This document shows, piece by piece, positions 8,239-16,868 of a DNA stretch of 19,795 nucleotides. The stretch spans positions 147,277 to 167,071 of the forward strand of contig FN648541.1 in NCBI GenBank assembly GCA_000310025.1, read 5' to 3'. Made by a program: the position numbers and the translations under genes. The stretch's first letter is position 1; the number at the start of each line of letters is the position of its first letter. The DNA comes from Ectocarpus siliculosus. Lineage: Eukaryota > Sar > Phaeophyceae > Ectocarpales > Ectocarpaceae. A model generated the notes under the pieces. It was not told where the DNA came from. It saw nothing but the letters and a program-made list of their open reading frames with translations, and ran no database searches.

Positions 8239-9300
8239 GGACAAAGTATTTTCTGTTTTCAGCAGCCGCACTGACCGCTGACGTCAATAAGTCAGCCGGT
8301 TGATGCTAATATGCATAACAACTACTCCATGGAGTAAAAGTAATATACAAAGAGGGCGCGCGAACGATGAGATGCCGCTTCCCCCTGTCGCAGCAACACC
8401 CGCCAGAGTGGCGTCTTCCGCTTAGGTTCGGGTAGGGCTAGGGTCCTTGCGTCGATTGACTGCCTATTGTAGTGGTAGCTGCCACCAAAGCGTCCTGCAA
8501 AGGCCCTTTTCAATCCGCAACACCGATAAGGGAGAGGTTCCACGGCACGCAACCGCAGTATGGCGACGAGTGGTGTTGAAGGTTGTACGGTGGCCCCAAC
8601 AGAGGCAGCGGCATTGCCGGTGACGCTCCTAGACTACTTCTTAAACTACTGGTAGACTAACAGGGGGCTCACCGAACGGAGGGACTCATGTTTTTGTAAA
8701 AAACTGCTGCAACACTAACAAATGTGTCGAAGCAGTGGTGTGGTGGATGTACCAGCGTCTGAGTTTGACGCCTGTATCCACGTGTTCAGTACTTACCGCA
8801 GTAGTACTCGTTGAAAATACCCAGCGTACAGGATAACGTATGTGCACCGACGAACACAAATCATTGCCCCTTCACGAGAGCGCGTAATGACCCACAAGCA
8901 CTCTGAAATAGAGGGCCACGCACACCTACATAGGACACCCACCCGATCTTGTCGGCATTGGCGTGATGCAGCGGTGGACGACCCTTCGCGGTAGGAAGTG
9001 GCGCGTGAGAGACTGCTACTCTGTAGACTACTGTAAAACAGCAGTGAGTGTACAGCAGTAGATCAACCATCCGTCCCTCCGCAACACAGCTGCACATCCA
9101 ACATCCACTAGAGGTCCCACCCAAAAGCACAAGCGAAGATCTACCAATAACAACCTCAATGGTGACACGAACAGCTTAACTTCCCAGCGCTTCACGGGGT
9201 TCCCCCCCAACTCTGCGTATCCATGCGCTAACACACGGAGGGCACTCACCAACGTGGGCTCGAACTCTGGCCCATCAGGGATAGCGGCTAATTGCGCCAT
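204..9300 (-). CDS. CID-cyclin fusion protein: N-terminal Pol II CTD-interaction domain, T/K-like cyclin domain, long Gln/His-rich tail (8 exons, 1492 aa predicted)
   Basis: Coding exons, in transcript order, are 9300-9250, 8184-8050, 7415-7221, 6731-5929, 5125-4873, 4521-4411, 4019-3906 and 3020-204 (TGA at 206-204). All introns are GT-AG and every junction keeps frame. The only split codon is AG|G (Arg), between 5929 and 5125. Residues 18 to about 152 form a CID/RPR domain, about 153-369 a low-complexity linker, about 370-604 a two-repeat cyclin domain, and 605-1492 a low-complexity tail. Known biology: CID proteins bind the heptad-repeat CTD of RNA polymerase II, and cyclins of the C/H/K/L/T group activate CDKs that phosphorylate it. 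A nuclear role in Pol II elongation or CTD phosphorylation is therefore inferred. Exon 4 carries the end of the CID and the first cyclin helix in one open frame, so the fusion does not depend on a guessed splice. Least certain are exon 1, the exon 2 acceptor (8184 or 8175) and the weak donor at 4872 (GTCCGT). Confidence 0.82.
1201..2246 (-). repeat. Cluster of trinucleotide microsatellites encoding Gln, Gly and Ala runs
   Basis: Examples on the plus strand: TTG/CTG triplets at 1201-1233 (11 Gln on the minus strand), ACC triplets around 1300-1330 (Gly run), TTG/CTG around 1348-1374, CTG around 1502-1524 and 1852-1878, TTG around 1763-1782, and a nearly pure AGC run at 2211-2242 (Ala as GCT). 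The frame stays open through all of them, so copy-number changes have been in whole triplets or are under selection for frame. Confidence 0.8.
3021..3905 (-). other. Intron 7 of the CID-cyclin gene
   Basis: 885 bp from donor GTGAGT (3905-3900) to acceptor CGTAG (3025-3021). It joins the second cyclin repeat (VQFALL) to GPVPTDD and the final cyclin helices. Much of the stretch 3715-3900 is A-rich on the plus strand, thus T-rich in the transcript. No additional gene is supported. Confidence 0.75.
4020..4410 (-). other. Intron 6 of the CID-cyclin gene
   Basis: 391 bp from donor GTAGGG (4410-4405) to acceptor ATAG (4023-4020). The acceptor TAG is itself an in-frame stop for exon 7, so exon 7 cannot extend upstream; this fixes its start at 4019. 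No other feature seen. Confidence 0.75.
4412..4872 (-). other. Introns and exon 6 around cyclin repeat 1: intron 5 (4522-4872) and exon 6 (4411-4521)
   Basis: Intron 5 is 351 bp, donor GTCCGT (weak), acceptor TGCAG. It joins PTSKE directly to VVNYEYK, which is collinear with the cyclin fold. It contains one copy of a dispersed repeat with core TTCGACTGTGGTTA at 4731-4744. Exon 6 then runs to 4411, where a GTAGGG donor begins intron 6. Confidence 0.65.
4731..4775. repeat. Dispersed repeat B, copy 1
   Basis: Perfect core TTCGACTGTGGTTA, then ATATCTCAAACGGG and a T-rich stretch; matches 13720-13768 on the same strand. Confidence 0.65.
5126..5928 (-). other. Intron 4 of the CID-cyclin gene
   Basis: 803 bp from donor GTAAGC (5928-5923) to acceptor ACAG (5129-5126). 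It interrupts an Arg codon (AG|G), which gives a strict phase check on the exon 4/5 join. It contains a triplicated 9-bp unit AAACGCTGG (5471-5496), a C15 run in transcript sense (5152-5166) near the acceptor, and one copy of a dispersed repeat (about 5200-5285). Confidence 0.75.
5200..5285. repeat. Dispersed repeat A, copy 1
   Basis: Shares CCTCGCAT, GCCGGGACGGAG, GCCGGGTT, TC(G/A)CCGG and CCAGGCT, then a G-run, in the same order as 19500-19583. It lies in intron 4 of the CID-cyclin gene. Confidence 0.75.
6006..6656 (-). other. Low-complexity Gly/Ala/Ser linker between CID and cyclin domain
   Basis: This part of exon 4 is open without a stop for over 210 codons. It encodes runs of Ala and Gly (including a ten-Gly run), Ser patches and short basic clusters such as GRRRRQSS, KRQRTS and IKRGRVDG that could serve as nuclear localisation signals. 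Near its end is a more complex, helix-prone stretch (VGELEAAVAEMSALTKAVQ), so the linker is not purely disordered. The same exon holds the CID end and the first cyclin helix, which physically ties the two domains together. Confidence 0.75.
6732..7220 (-). other. Intron 3 of the CID-cyclin gene, with a 42-bp period duplication
   Basis: 489 bp from donor GTGGGT (7220-7215) to acceptor AAAG (6735-6732). On the plus strand the word CAAGCAGTAGAGTC starts at 7064 and again at 7106, each followed by a similar TACAA(G/C)GGAATA, so a segment of about 42 bp has been duplicated in tandem. Confidence 0.65.
7416..8049 (-). other. Intron 2 of the CID-cyclin gene
   Basis: 634 bp from donor GTGAGT (8049-8044) to acceptor ACAG (7419-7416). 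It holds a GA microsatellite around 7801-7838 and nothing else I can assign. Flanking exon phases are both 0. Confidence 0.7.
7801..7838. repeat. (GA)n microsatellite
   Basis: Nearly pure GA dinucleotide run with one AAA interruption near 7808-7810, inside intron 2 of the CID-cyclin gene. Confidence 0.95.
8185..9249 (-). other. Intron 1 of the CID-cyclin gene
   Basis: About 1.07 kb with no coding region I can support; the 76-codon minus frame at 8552-8322 has no recognisable features. It contains the GACA microsatellite (8204-8239) close to the acceptor and several short copies of TAGACTA-like words (8631, 8653, 9022). Confidence 0.55.
8204..8239. repeat. (GACA)n microsatellite next to a splice acceptor
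   Basis: Eight perfect GACA units followed by a GACG. In the transcript of the CID-cyclin gene it reads (TGTC)n and ends about 20 bases before the exon 2 acceptor, where it would act as the pyrimidine-rich tract. Confidence 0.9.
9250..9300 (-). other. Probable first coding exon of the CID-cyclin gene
   Basis: ATG at 9300-9298 opens a 17-codon frame ending in PEFEPTL, followed by a good donor GTGAGTG at 9249-9243, phase 0. Joined to exon 2 it gives EFEPTL-SEQVENVLQ, or EFEPTL-VENVLQ with the other acceptor. This fits the short acidic lead-in and first helix of a CID. No in-frame ATG exists in exon 2 upstream of the CID, so an upstream exon is needed. The ATG is immediately preceded by CAG, so an acceptor there and a more distant start cannot be excluded. 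Confidence 0.55.
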
Positions 9301-10134
9301 CTGAGGGTCGATTCCACCAAGCGGAAGATATGCAAGCACTCTATTGCATAGTAATCAGTTGACGGCCGTGCCAAGTAGCAGGCACTACCCACTTGTTTCG
9401 CTGCTGTCACTGCTGCTGTTGCTCACACTGACTCGTCTTTCCTGTTTCGTATGCGAACGCATGGCACAGGGGCACCGTAGGGGGGTACGGCATCACACGG
9501 GGGGGGGGAGAGCGGCGGAATTAATATGAAACGAATTAATATGTTCCTATTCGAGTTCGTCGAGCGGTGCGCAGCTTACAAGGTCGCATCTTTTGGTTGC
9601 GCGGGCGCAAAACAGCCATGCGGAACAAACGTCGAAGAGAGCTGCGTATGTTGATATTTCAGGGGGCAAGGTTCATTTCAATTATAGATAACAGCTTGAC
9701 TGCGGGGGCTGCCTCTCATGAGCTACGTGTGAGTTACCACCGTGTTAGGAACAACACAGGTATATCGGAAACTTTTCATAAATATGCACAGCCGTTGCTG
9801 TTGCCATGCAAACAGCAAACAACAGCATAGGGTACAGTATGAATATTGCATGACAAACAATATACATGATACATATACCGTGTTGTGGAAAGCTATCTTC
9901 TCTCTCCGTTGCCATTATTGACTACAAAGTAGGGCCAGCGGGTCTACGGCGCACACGGAGTAGTCTACATAGACTATGCTCTTTTCTCGCCCCAAGTCCA
10001 CAGGGCATCTCTCTCTCGTAGACTGTGGATTTATGACGAACCCGCTACGTCCTCTCTACAATCAATAACCTTACCCTTGCATGCAGTACGCGCAGATCTA
10101 CATATAGCTCTGGTTTGTTGCGGTGATCATACGG
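9301..10134. promoter_or_regulatory. Intergenic region between divergent start codons; probable 5' UTRs and shared promoter
   Basis: 834 bp separates the ATG of the minus-strand CID-cyclin gene (9300) from the ATG of the plus-strand coiled-coil gene (10135). No ORF here has recognisable coding character. Features seen: a duplicated word GAATTAATATG (9519-9529 region and 9533-9543), AT-rich stretches at 9770-9890, and a perfect inverted repeat TAGTCTACATAGACTA at 9961-9976. Promoter function is inferred from position alone; no clear TATA box can be tied to a start site. Confidence 0.45.
9961..9976. promoter_or_regulatory. 16-bp inverted repeat in the divergent intergenic region
   Basis: TAGTCTACATAGACTA has 7-bp arms around CA and lies about 160 bp upstream of the coiled-coil gene start codon. 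The related word TAGACTA or TAGACTG recurs at about 8631, 8653, 9022, 10020 and 10605. It could be a dimeric protein-binding site, but there is no functional evidence. Confidence 0.25.
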
Positions 10135-13100
10135 ATGACAGCTGCTACGCTATCCGGGGGAGCCACGGGCGCCGCCCCCTCTCCGCTCCGAACCCGATCG
10201 ACATCCTCACGGAAAGGGCTCGGAAAGATCTCACGAAATCCCGGTACGCGCCCAATAACCCTCGGTGTGTCTTTAGCTCAAGCCCTTCGAAGCAGCTGCT
10301 GTATAAGCACCTAGTTTTGCGATCATGTCCTGTCCAGAAACGCAATGCATACGTCATTATCAACTGCACCGTAGGTGCAAGTACAAGGTACCCCTTTGAG
10401 ACTGTACGAAAGAATGCCCCGACAGAATGTCCGAGAGCGCTTTCTTTCTCACAATTCGGAAGACACAGGTGCCCCCACCTGCTTTTTACTTCCAAGCATC
10501 GGACGAGGGTGTCCGTATCTCATGTCCAATACCGCTGATATGTCGATGTGCTATAGCTCTTCCTTGTGGAGAGCCCGTCCCACATACAACTGCCCGAGAG
10601 ATGCAATAGACTATTCTATGCACGAAACTCGGCACCTAGATCGCCTCCTCCTAAGCGTGAAATACATGATAATGATGTGCACTCTCAGACGTACGCTGGG
10701 GATAAAGGGCGACAGAATAATCTGAGTCCTACACTACGTTGTATTCTGCGTCGTTTCAATCGTGAGTGTTGTTGCCGTGTTGAGACTAGAGGGGGCCAGG
10801 TGTTGCAAGTACAGCAGTAGAACGAACACAAATGCACCCCTGCATCCGTCAACCTCATTGTAGCTTACGGAGGATCCTCGTTCGTTGTAGTTAGGCGTGG
10901 GGAGGGCACCTTGCACTGTCAAAGGAGAAAGGTGGATTTAGAAGGGAGTTCAGCAATGCTGGTTGTCATTTGCTTGGTGTACATTCATGCTCTCACACCC
11001 CGCGCCGAAACATGCATTTCGACCATACATTCAGCCGATGAAAATGCTCGCCCGCTGGGTGGGACAAGAGGTGGAGGCGGCACTAACAACATCACAGAGA
11101 ACCGCAAGCACGAGGCCTTTGAGAGCGGCAACCCCAGGGATGCCTACTCCAGCGTGTCGCACCTCAAGGGCAACCTTGATTCGCTCTCGTTCGCCATCGG
11201 ACTGAGAGAAGGCGAGGGTCAGGAAGGAGCCCTTGAGAGGCTGTTGCCTATGCTAAAAATTCAGCCGCGGCCGGCAGGAGATGTGCGTGTTCAGATGGGG
11301 ATGGTTCAAGAGAGGGAGTGGTTATACACGTAGCACAGAGGTCATGTTGACAAAAATGCTCCCACAACCGCCTCGTTTTTTGGAAGTGTTGACAAATCAC
11401 GAGTGGGGTTAGCAACGGTTGCAAATTCTGCAAGACGTCGAACGTAGCGTCCTAAATGGGAGAGGAACGATACAGTACAGGGCTCGAGAGCTTGAGAGGG
11501 AAAAACAACCGGGTAGCATCTCACGCCAAGCCTCTCCTCCTTTTACGCTGTAGTACCGACGCAGCGAAGCTGGGCAAAGCACAGGACGAATCATGCCACG
11601 CGCGTCAAATGATAGCTGTGGAATTGTCTTTCTTTATGGAAACATAATCTCCAGAGGTACGTGCTAAACCTGCACTAACGGTGCATATCTTGACGTTTAT
11701 GGGTCGCTTCAACTTATCATCCCACCCACTCTTTCGCCGCACTTTCCTATCACATATACGCGAACCTACGGTAACCAACACCGCCGATTTCAATCGGTTC
11801 CTGTGGTGGGCTGCGACAGGCTAATCGGAGGGGCGACAAAACCAGGTAAAGGCGGCGTTGTTTTGGTTTTTTGGCATCGTGTGCTCTCAGTAAATTCGCT
11901 TCTTTTTGTTGTTGGGCGTGCGGACCGACGATTGCTCATGTACTCCTGCTCAACTCAACGCCATCTGGACTAGCCCAGAACAAGACTTCAGCCAAAACAT
12001 GGTGCCGTGACCAGTTGCCCCGTGCGCCAGGGCCCTTCCAGTCGATCCTGTTCTTTGGCCGTTCACGTGGCCGCTGGCCGTTGTTGTGTCCGAACGGTGT
12101 GTGTGTGTTGACGTTCTCGATCGACCTGTTTTGCGGGTACAGAGAAAAGGGATACCTGGAGTGCGACCACCCGGATTGCATCGTGCGAGAGGAGAAGATC
12201 AAGAAGCTGCAGGAGTTGGTACGTGCGTCTTGGGCCGAAGGTCGATTGTACTCATCATCTGGCGGTTTCGTTTCTGCCGTGCCGTTTCTATTTTTCTTTC
12301 CTCGGCGTCTTGCCGTGTCGCTCCAATTCGTTTTTTTTATCCCCGGTGGCACCTCCTCGTCACCGAGATCATTCTTAAGGCTTGGGCGGTGGGGCCTGAA
12401 AATACGGGGGCGCGGAGTTCGCTCCAGGTGTTTCGCATCTTTCCTCGTCTGCTGGCGCGCTTAAGAGTCACCTCGATGTTTGCCCTCTGAATATTCGTTT
12501 ATGTTTTGTTTGTGGTGGGGCCGCAGATCGAGGAGGAGCAGGAAGGGCTGGAGCGGCTGACGTTTGAGATTGACTCCCTGAACGTAAGTACCCACACCCT
12601 TTCTGTATCTAGGCAAGGACCATGTGATAAGATGGACCGATAGCGCCCGTCGGTAGAGCGCCTGAGCCATCGCCCTGTCGTAAGGAGCCGTCGGGCGCTG
12701 CTATCCACGCGGGAACACGAGCACCCCCCACCAAAGAAAAACGACGACAGAAAGGAGAGAATATCGCCGAACTGCCAACGACCACCCGTTGACGAACAAA
12801 ACCCGGAGACATTGACGTCATTTCGTTTCCTCCGTGGTGATGGACAGGAGCGGCACACTCGCGCCACGGCGGAGATGGAGGCACTCGACGACCAAATTGA
12901 TGTGTCCATGGCGAGGAGGGTCGAAATCGATGCCCAGAATGCTGAGTGAGTTCGGTGCTTTGGCACCTACTAGTACTATTATTGTGCATTGTATCGAGAT
13001 TTCGGTAGCACTTGCCTTGGGCCTAGGATGCGGAGTTGTGCCCGTCGAGACGAATACTGCAATCAGGCAACAGGCCCCATCACCTTGTAGTCCATGCGCC

Positions 13101-14713
13101 TATCGCGTCGTCTTTGACTGCTGCTGCTGCTGCTACCAGATGTCCCTTGTTGTGCACCCGAATCGATGATCCAAGATTCCACGAAAATCTCGCCCCGATT
13201 CTTGTCTTTCTTGGTGGATGGATGCCTTGCCTGCCGAATACCGGCAACATAGCACGTACCTCTACAACGGGGACAGAAGAAAGAGAACCAAATCACCAGG
13301 AATAAAGCAAGAAACCACACGTGTATCGACGATTTTTCCAGAAAGTGTAATTCTTGCTGTGTTCCACTCATCTATTTTCGTACCGCGGGTCCGTCGCTTC
13401 GCGTTCTCTTCACGCCGCAGGCTCCAGCTTGTCGTTGACGAAGCAGACTCTCGAAAACGCCAGCTGCAGGAGCAGGTCAGGCCTTGAGTTGCGTCGCGAT
13501 CTGGGTGGTGCTTGTATGAGAATGTGGACGTGAAACGTAAAACGCTGAAACGTGTCGAACGTGGAATGAATGTTGTCGCTCCCGAACGGACAAAACGCAT
13601 ACGATCTACTCTTGTACTTAAGGTCGGTCGACTTCAGGTAAGTTGAAGCAACGAAGCGTTTATCCCGACGCTTTGTACACATCGCAAACCTTTCACTGTA
13701 AATAATCCAACCCATCACCTTCGACTGTGGTTAGGTATATCTCGAATGGGCAGTCTTTCTTTGGTTTTAGGCATACTGTAGTCCTATATTGTCTTAAACG
13801 TCGTGAATGTATCGTTGTGTGCGCCGCAAGGTGGACGAGGTGAAGACCGAGGTGGAGGACCTCTCCACGCGGCTCGAGACCAGAGACAAAGAGCGAAAGG
13901 AGCAGGTGGGCAAGCCCGTTGGTTACTATGGTGGGCTGTAGCGCGGGCACGTCGTAATGAGAGGAAAAACACCAAGACGTCGCGGTCTCGGTTCCTCGAG
14001 AAAGCATAGGCAGGCCTCCGTGCAGGAGGAAAGCAGGAGTGCGTGCGTATTTCCCAAATACATGCCGGGTACCGTCAAGTCAGGCTTATGTGGCTCGAGA
14101 GTAAACAAACGCTCTCCTCGTTGCCGCCCGTCGATATTTTCCGTGTTTACCACCGCCACGCTCTCTTGCTTGTGTGCGCAGGAGCTCCTCAGGGAAATGC
14201 TGGACAGCGCCCACATGGTTTTCCGACGAGAGTCGCCGGAAGAGGTGGGGGCAACCTCTCTACAAAGATCCCGAAAAACGAAGAAAGATTGTAGCCAAGG
14301 GGCCTTGTGCGGAAGGCGACTAAAGTATTCAGGCTGCACCTCGTAACCACAACAGGAATGGATATAATATAGCAGTCGGTTGAGCCTCGTGTGAGCAACC
14401 TCGGACGTTGCGCGGCCTCGGGAACGTCCATTCGAGAGGAATACTCTACTGCAGTGTAGTAGGTTCTGCAATGACCGAGTAGGCAAGCCGTGTTGTCCGA
14501 ACGTTCGGTGCTGGTACTACCCATCGAGGACTCTCGTTCCATACCGCGCGATTACGGTGGAGCAGTCTTTGTTCACACCCACCTCACACGTTCCGAACCA
14601 CCACCACGCTTCCTTTCGCATTTCCCCAGGCGGCGTCGGAAGAGGTTCGTTCGGTTCGGGATCTACCTGCCCTTCTCGATCCCGCAAAGACGGAGGCGGC
14701 AAGCATGCTCTGA
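10135..14713 (+). CDS. Predicted 244-aa coiled-coil protein of unknown function (9 exons)
   Basis: Exons: 10135-10243, 11098-11217, 12145-12218, 12527-12583, 12848-12945, 13421-13475, 13831-13905, 14182-14244, 14630-14713 (TGA at 14711-14713). Introns are GT-AG, and phases agree at every junction, including three non-zero ones after exons 1, 2 and 5. The N-terminus (about 36 residues) is rich in Ser/Thr/Gly and basic residues, probably disordered. Exon 2 encodes a helical segment (PRDAYSSVSHLKGNLDSL). Exon 3 has a Cys-x4-Cys pair (CDHPDC), then a long charged helix with heptad-like spacing (EEKIKKLQEL, IEEEQEGLERLTFEIDSL and onward) through exon 8. The C-terminal 27 residues are short and non-coil. 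I do not recognise the family; a cytoskeletal or scaffolding role would only be a guess from the coil. The exon 2 donor (11218) and exon 3 acceptor (12144) are the weakest calls; a donor at 11283 with a missed exon is possible. Confidence 0.7.
10244..12144 (+). other. Introns 1 and 2 of the coiled-coil gene, flanking exon 2
   Basis: Intron 1 (10244-11097) starts GTACGC and ends in a CTAAC branch-like word shortly before ATCACAG. Intron 2 (11218-12144) is the largest gap and could hide a further small exon; I found none with convincing codon use. Neither contains a recognisable second gene. Confidence 0.5.
12219..14629 (+). other. Introns 3-8 of the coiled-coil gene
   Basis: Introns at 12219-12526, 12584-12847, 12946-13420, 13476-13830, 13906-14181 and 14245-14629. 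Donors are GTACGT, GTAAGT, GTGAGT, GTCAGG, GTGGGC and GTGGGG; acceptors are CAG or AAG. Intron 6 (13476-13830) carries a second copy of the dispersed repeat with core TTCGACTGTGGTTA (13720-13733). No nested gene seen. Confidence 0.7.
13720..13768. repeat. Dispersed repeat B, copy 2
   Basis: TTCGACTGTGGTTA followed by GGTATATCTCGAATGGG and T-rich sequence, aligned with copy 1 at 4731. In intron 6 of the coiled-coil gene. Confidence 0.65.
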
Positions 14714-16731
14714 CACCACTGACCCAACAAGTTGCTGTTGTTGTTATGGTGTTGTTGTTGTTGCTGCTGTTGTTTTTTGTTTCGTAACTCCTAGCTGTGA
14801 CGGCATCGAATGGTGTGGTCGTAATCATGCTTTGTAGTGTAGGTTGTTCTCAGAGCCATTAACCCCTCTGTTGGCGTCTACTACATGTAAGACAGGCGTC
14901 GACGAGGGGTGGGTGCGCGTGTGCATTGTGACCGAGGAGAGGATTTAGACCACACCCCGAAGATCGGTGCAAGGCCGTACGTTACGCTCGGCCTTGCGCA
15001 TGGTCGGTCTCACGTTGTAGCGATGAACCTCTCATGGGCGGCATTGTTAAGGCTGCTGCCGTGTGCGTAGTCTTGATATCTCCTCCAAATCAATTTTCAG
15101 CGAAGGGTGGCCGGGTTGTCGTTCCTAAAACGATCGTCGTTCCTAAAACGATCAAATCCCCTAAATTAATTGTCAGCAGGGTGGGCGGGGCGTCGTTCCC
15201 AGAACAATCAAACCATTTAGTTGGACCGCGAGACATCGAGGTATCCTGCTTGTTGAAATAGCGCTTTCGCCCTTCCGTTCTCACCGCCGGTGTCTCGTGA
15301 CGCGCTGCTTGTGCATCCCGGGGGGGCTTCGGGGCAGCGTGCGTCTTCTCCCTCTTGATCTCTGGCATGCCGTTGCCGTCGACGTCCGGAACCTCCCCGC
15401 ACGCGCCGCCTGCGCCTGGTCCTTGGGGGCCAACTCGGATTGTCATTCGGAGCAACGCGGCAGATCGATCAAGGTTCATCGGAGAGGGACCTTGTCTCGG
15501 AGTTGGTCTGGCCACACGTGCCTCCCCGCCCGAAACACTGCTCACTTAGTCTAAGGCTGTGCTTACTTTTCACGAAATTGTTTGGTCTCATTGTCACGTG
15601 TGCAGGTGACAGCGACAACCAATCCAAGCATCAAATTATTCGCAACCAATAAAACATCCGAGCAAGACGAGAGGCCGTAGTTATCTCCGAACGCTATGAT
15701 GATACCAATCCTTTGCGCGACAGCCGGTGAGTGAACAAGAGAGACGAAAGACAGCTTCCATGCACTCTCGACCGTCTTGGGGCTTTTGGGTAGCCCGCAT
15801 CGCGTATCACACACACACCTGGCAATTTATTCTTCTCTGTTGGAGGGTAGGGATATCGCCGGCAACAGCACAAAGGCCGCTCCACCCCCCCCGACCTTCA
15901 GAGGGATGGATGTCGGGGAAGGGGGCGTGGGTAGCAATGTTGCGGAACCTTGCTGGCGTGCTATCCCCCCCCTCGTTGCAACAAAAAGGAGTGGCGAAAA
16001 AAATCAGCGGGAGACTAGGAGAGACGCGGATTCACCCATCATCGCGACCGAGTAGCGCCGTAGGTTGTGGGAACGAGAAATTCAAGATCTGGTATGCAGA
16101 CGTAGCCGGTTCCGTCGTCGGCCTGAAGGGGTGCGGTGCGAGGTGGGGCTACAGGTTGTGTGCGCCTTGCGATATCGTTGATCGGAATGTAGCTGGTGAC
16201 CGGAACGGAGGTTGGGGATGAGGTTGTGATCCGGGTGCGTGCTATGCTCGATGCCAGACACGGGTAGCGCACGTGTAATCAACGCGCGTGGGGTACTGAG
16301 ACGCTAGAAGGGAGCGAGAGCAGCCGCCGGTACACCCAGGCTTCATGTTACCCTAGCCTAGACATTTGTTAATGCACACTGGCCCGATATTTCCATGCGA
16401 CCGTCAGCCTCCACTTTCCCTCTGATCCAACCCGCCGTTGCCATACGCCCCCAAACCGCATGACCCACGGGACAAAGCCCCTGTCATCGCCAGCACTACA
16501 GCTGTGTGTGAATTGATAGTCGAGGTCAACCTAAGAGACGGCCCAACTTGGAGATCAGGTCCTCAAGAAAACAATAAGCGCTTGCAAGGAAGTTTCCCCC
16601 AGAAAGTCAAAGACAAGTAACGCATATCAGGCAATTCCACAAATTTATAGCTTCCCCGTTATTTGCGTGTCTTTACCGGGTTGGTGTTCGTAACGCCGTC
16701 AAAATGCAAAAACCTGCCGCACCTTATCGAC
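14714..16731. other. 3' flank of the coiled-coil gene and intergenic DNA with no supported gene
   Basis: It begins with T-rich sequence including a TTG/TTGC triplet tract at 14729-14770, likely 3' UTR. A degenerate direct repeat lies at about 15090-15210. A minus-strand frame at 15545-15090 contains DVDGNGMPEI, which resembles an EF-hand or VCBS-like loop by chance length only; it has no further support and I do not call it a gene. Other frames lack coding character. Confidence 0.5.
15090..15210. repeat. Degenerate direct repeat with nested 18-bp duplication
   Basis: GTCGTTCCTAAAACGATC occurs twice in tandem (about 15118-15153), and a diverged version GTCGTTCCCAGAACAATC follows at about 15192-15209. 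The sequence before each, TTTTCAGCGAAGGGTGG and ATTGTCAGCAGGGTGGG, also matches, so a unit of roughly 45 bp was duplicated and one end was then duplicated again. Confidence 0.75.
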
Positions 16732-16757
16732 TACCGTAAACTACACAAGATAACACA

Positions 16758-16802
16758 CCCCCGGTGATACATTTTTGGCTTTAAAAATGTTATCACCGGG
16801 GG
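16758..16802. repeat. Strong stem-loop near the left end of the element
   Basis: Arms at 16758-16776 and 16783-16802 pair over 19 bp with one bulged base, around a 6-base GGCTTT loop. The right arm ends in five Gs that pair with the five Cs starting the left arm. Confidence 0.85.
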
Positions 16803-16868
16803 TGGTATCCTGTGGGGGGTGTGGTATCTTATGTAGCCCGGGTGATAAGTGCAGCTCGCAGGGACACC

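Noticed and set aside
8322-8552. 76-codon minus ORF in intron 1 as an additional coding exon
   Set aside because: No suitable splice sites in the needed phase, and its sequence adds nothing to the CID.
15090-15545. 151-codon minus ORF containing DVDGNGMPEI
   Set aside because: A single calcium-loop-like word in a frame that otherwise has no recognisable domain and runs into the degenerate direct repeat; not enough to call a gene.
15727-16221. 164-codon plus ORF in the intergenic region
   Set aside because: Composition is irregular with no domain or splice context. Overlapping frames on both strands are equally open.
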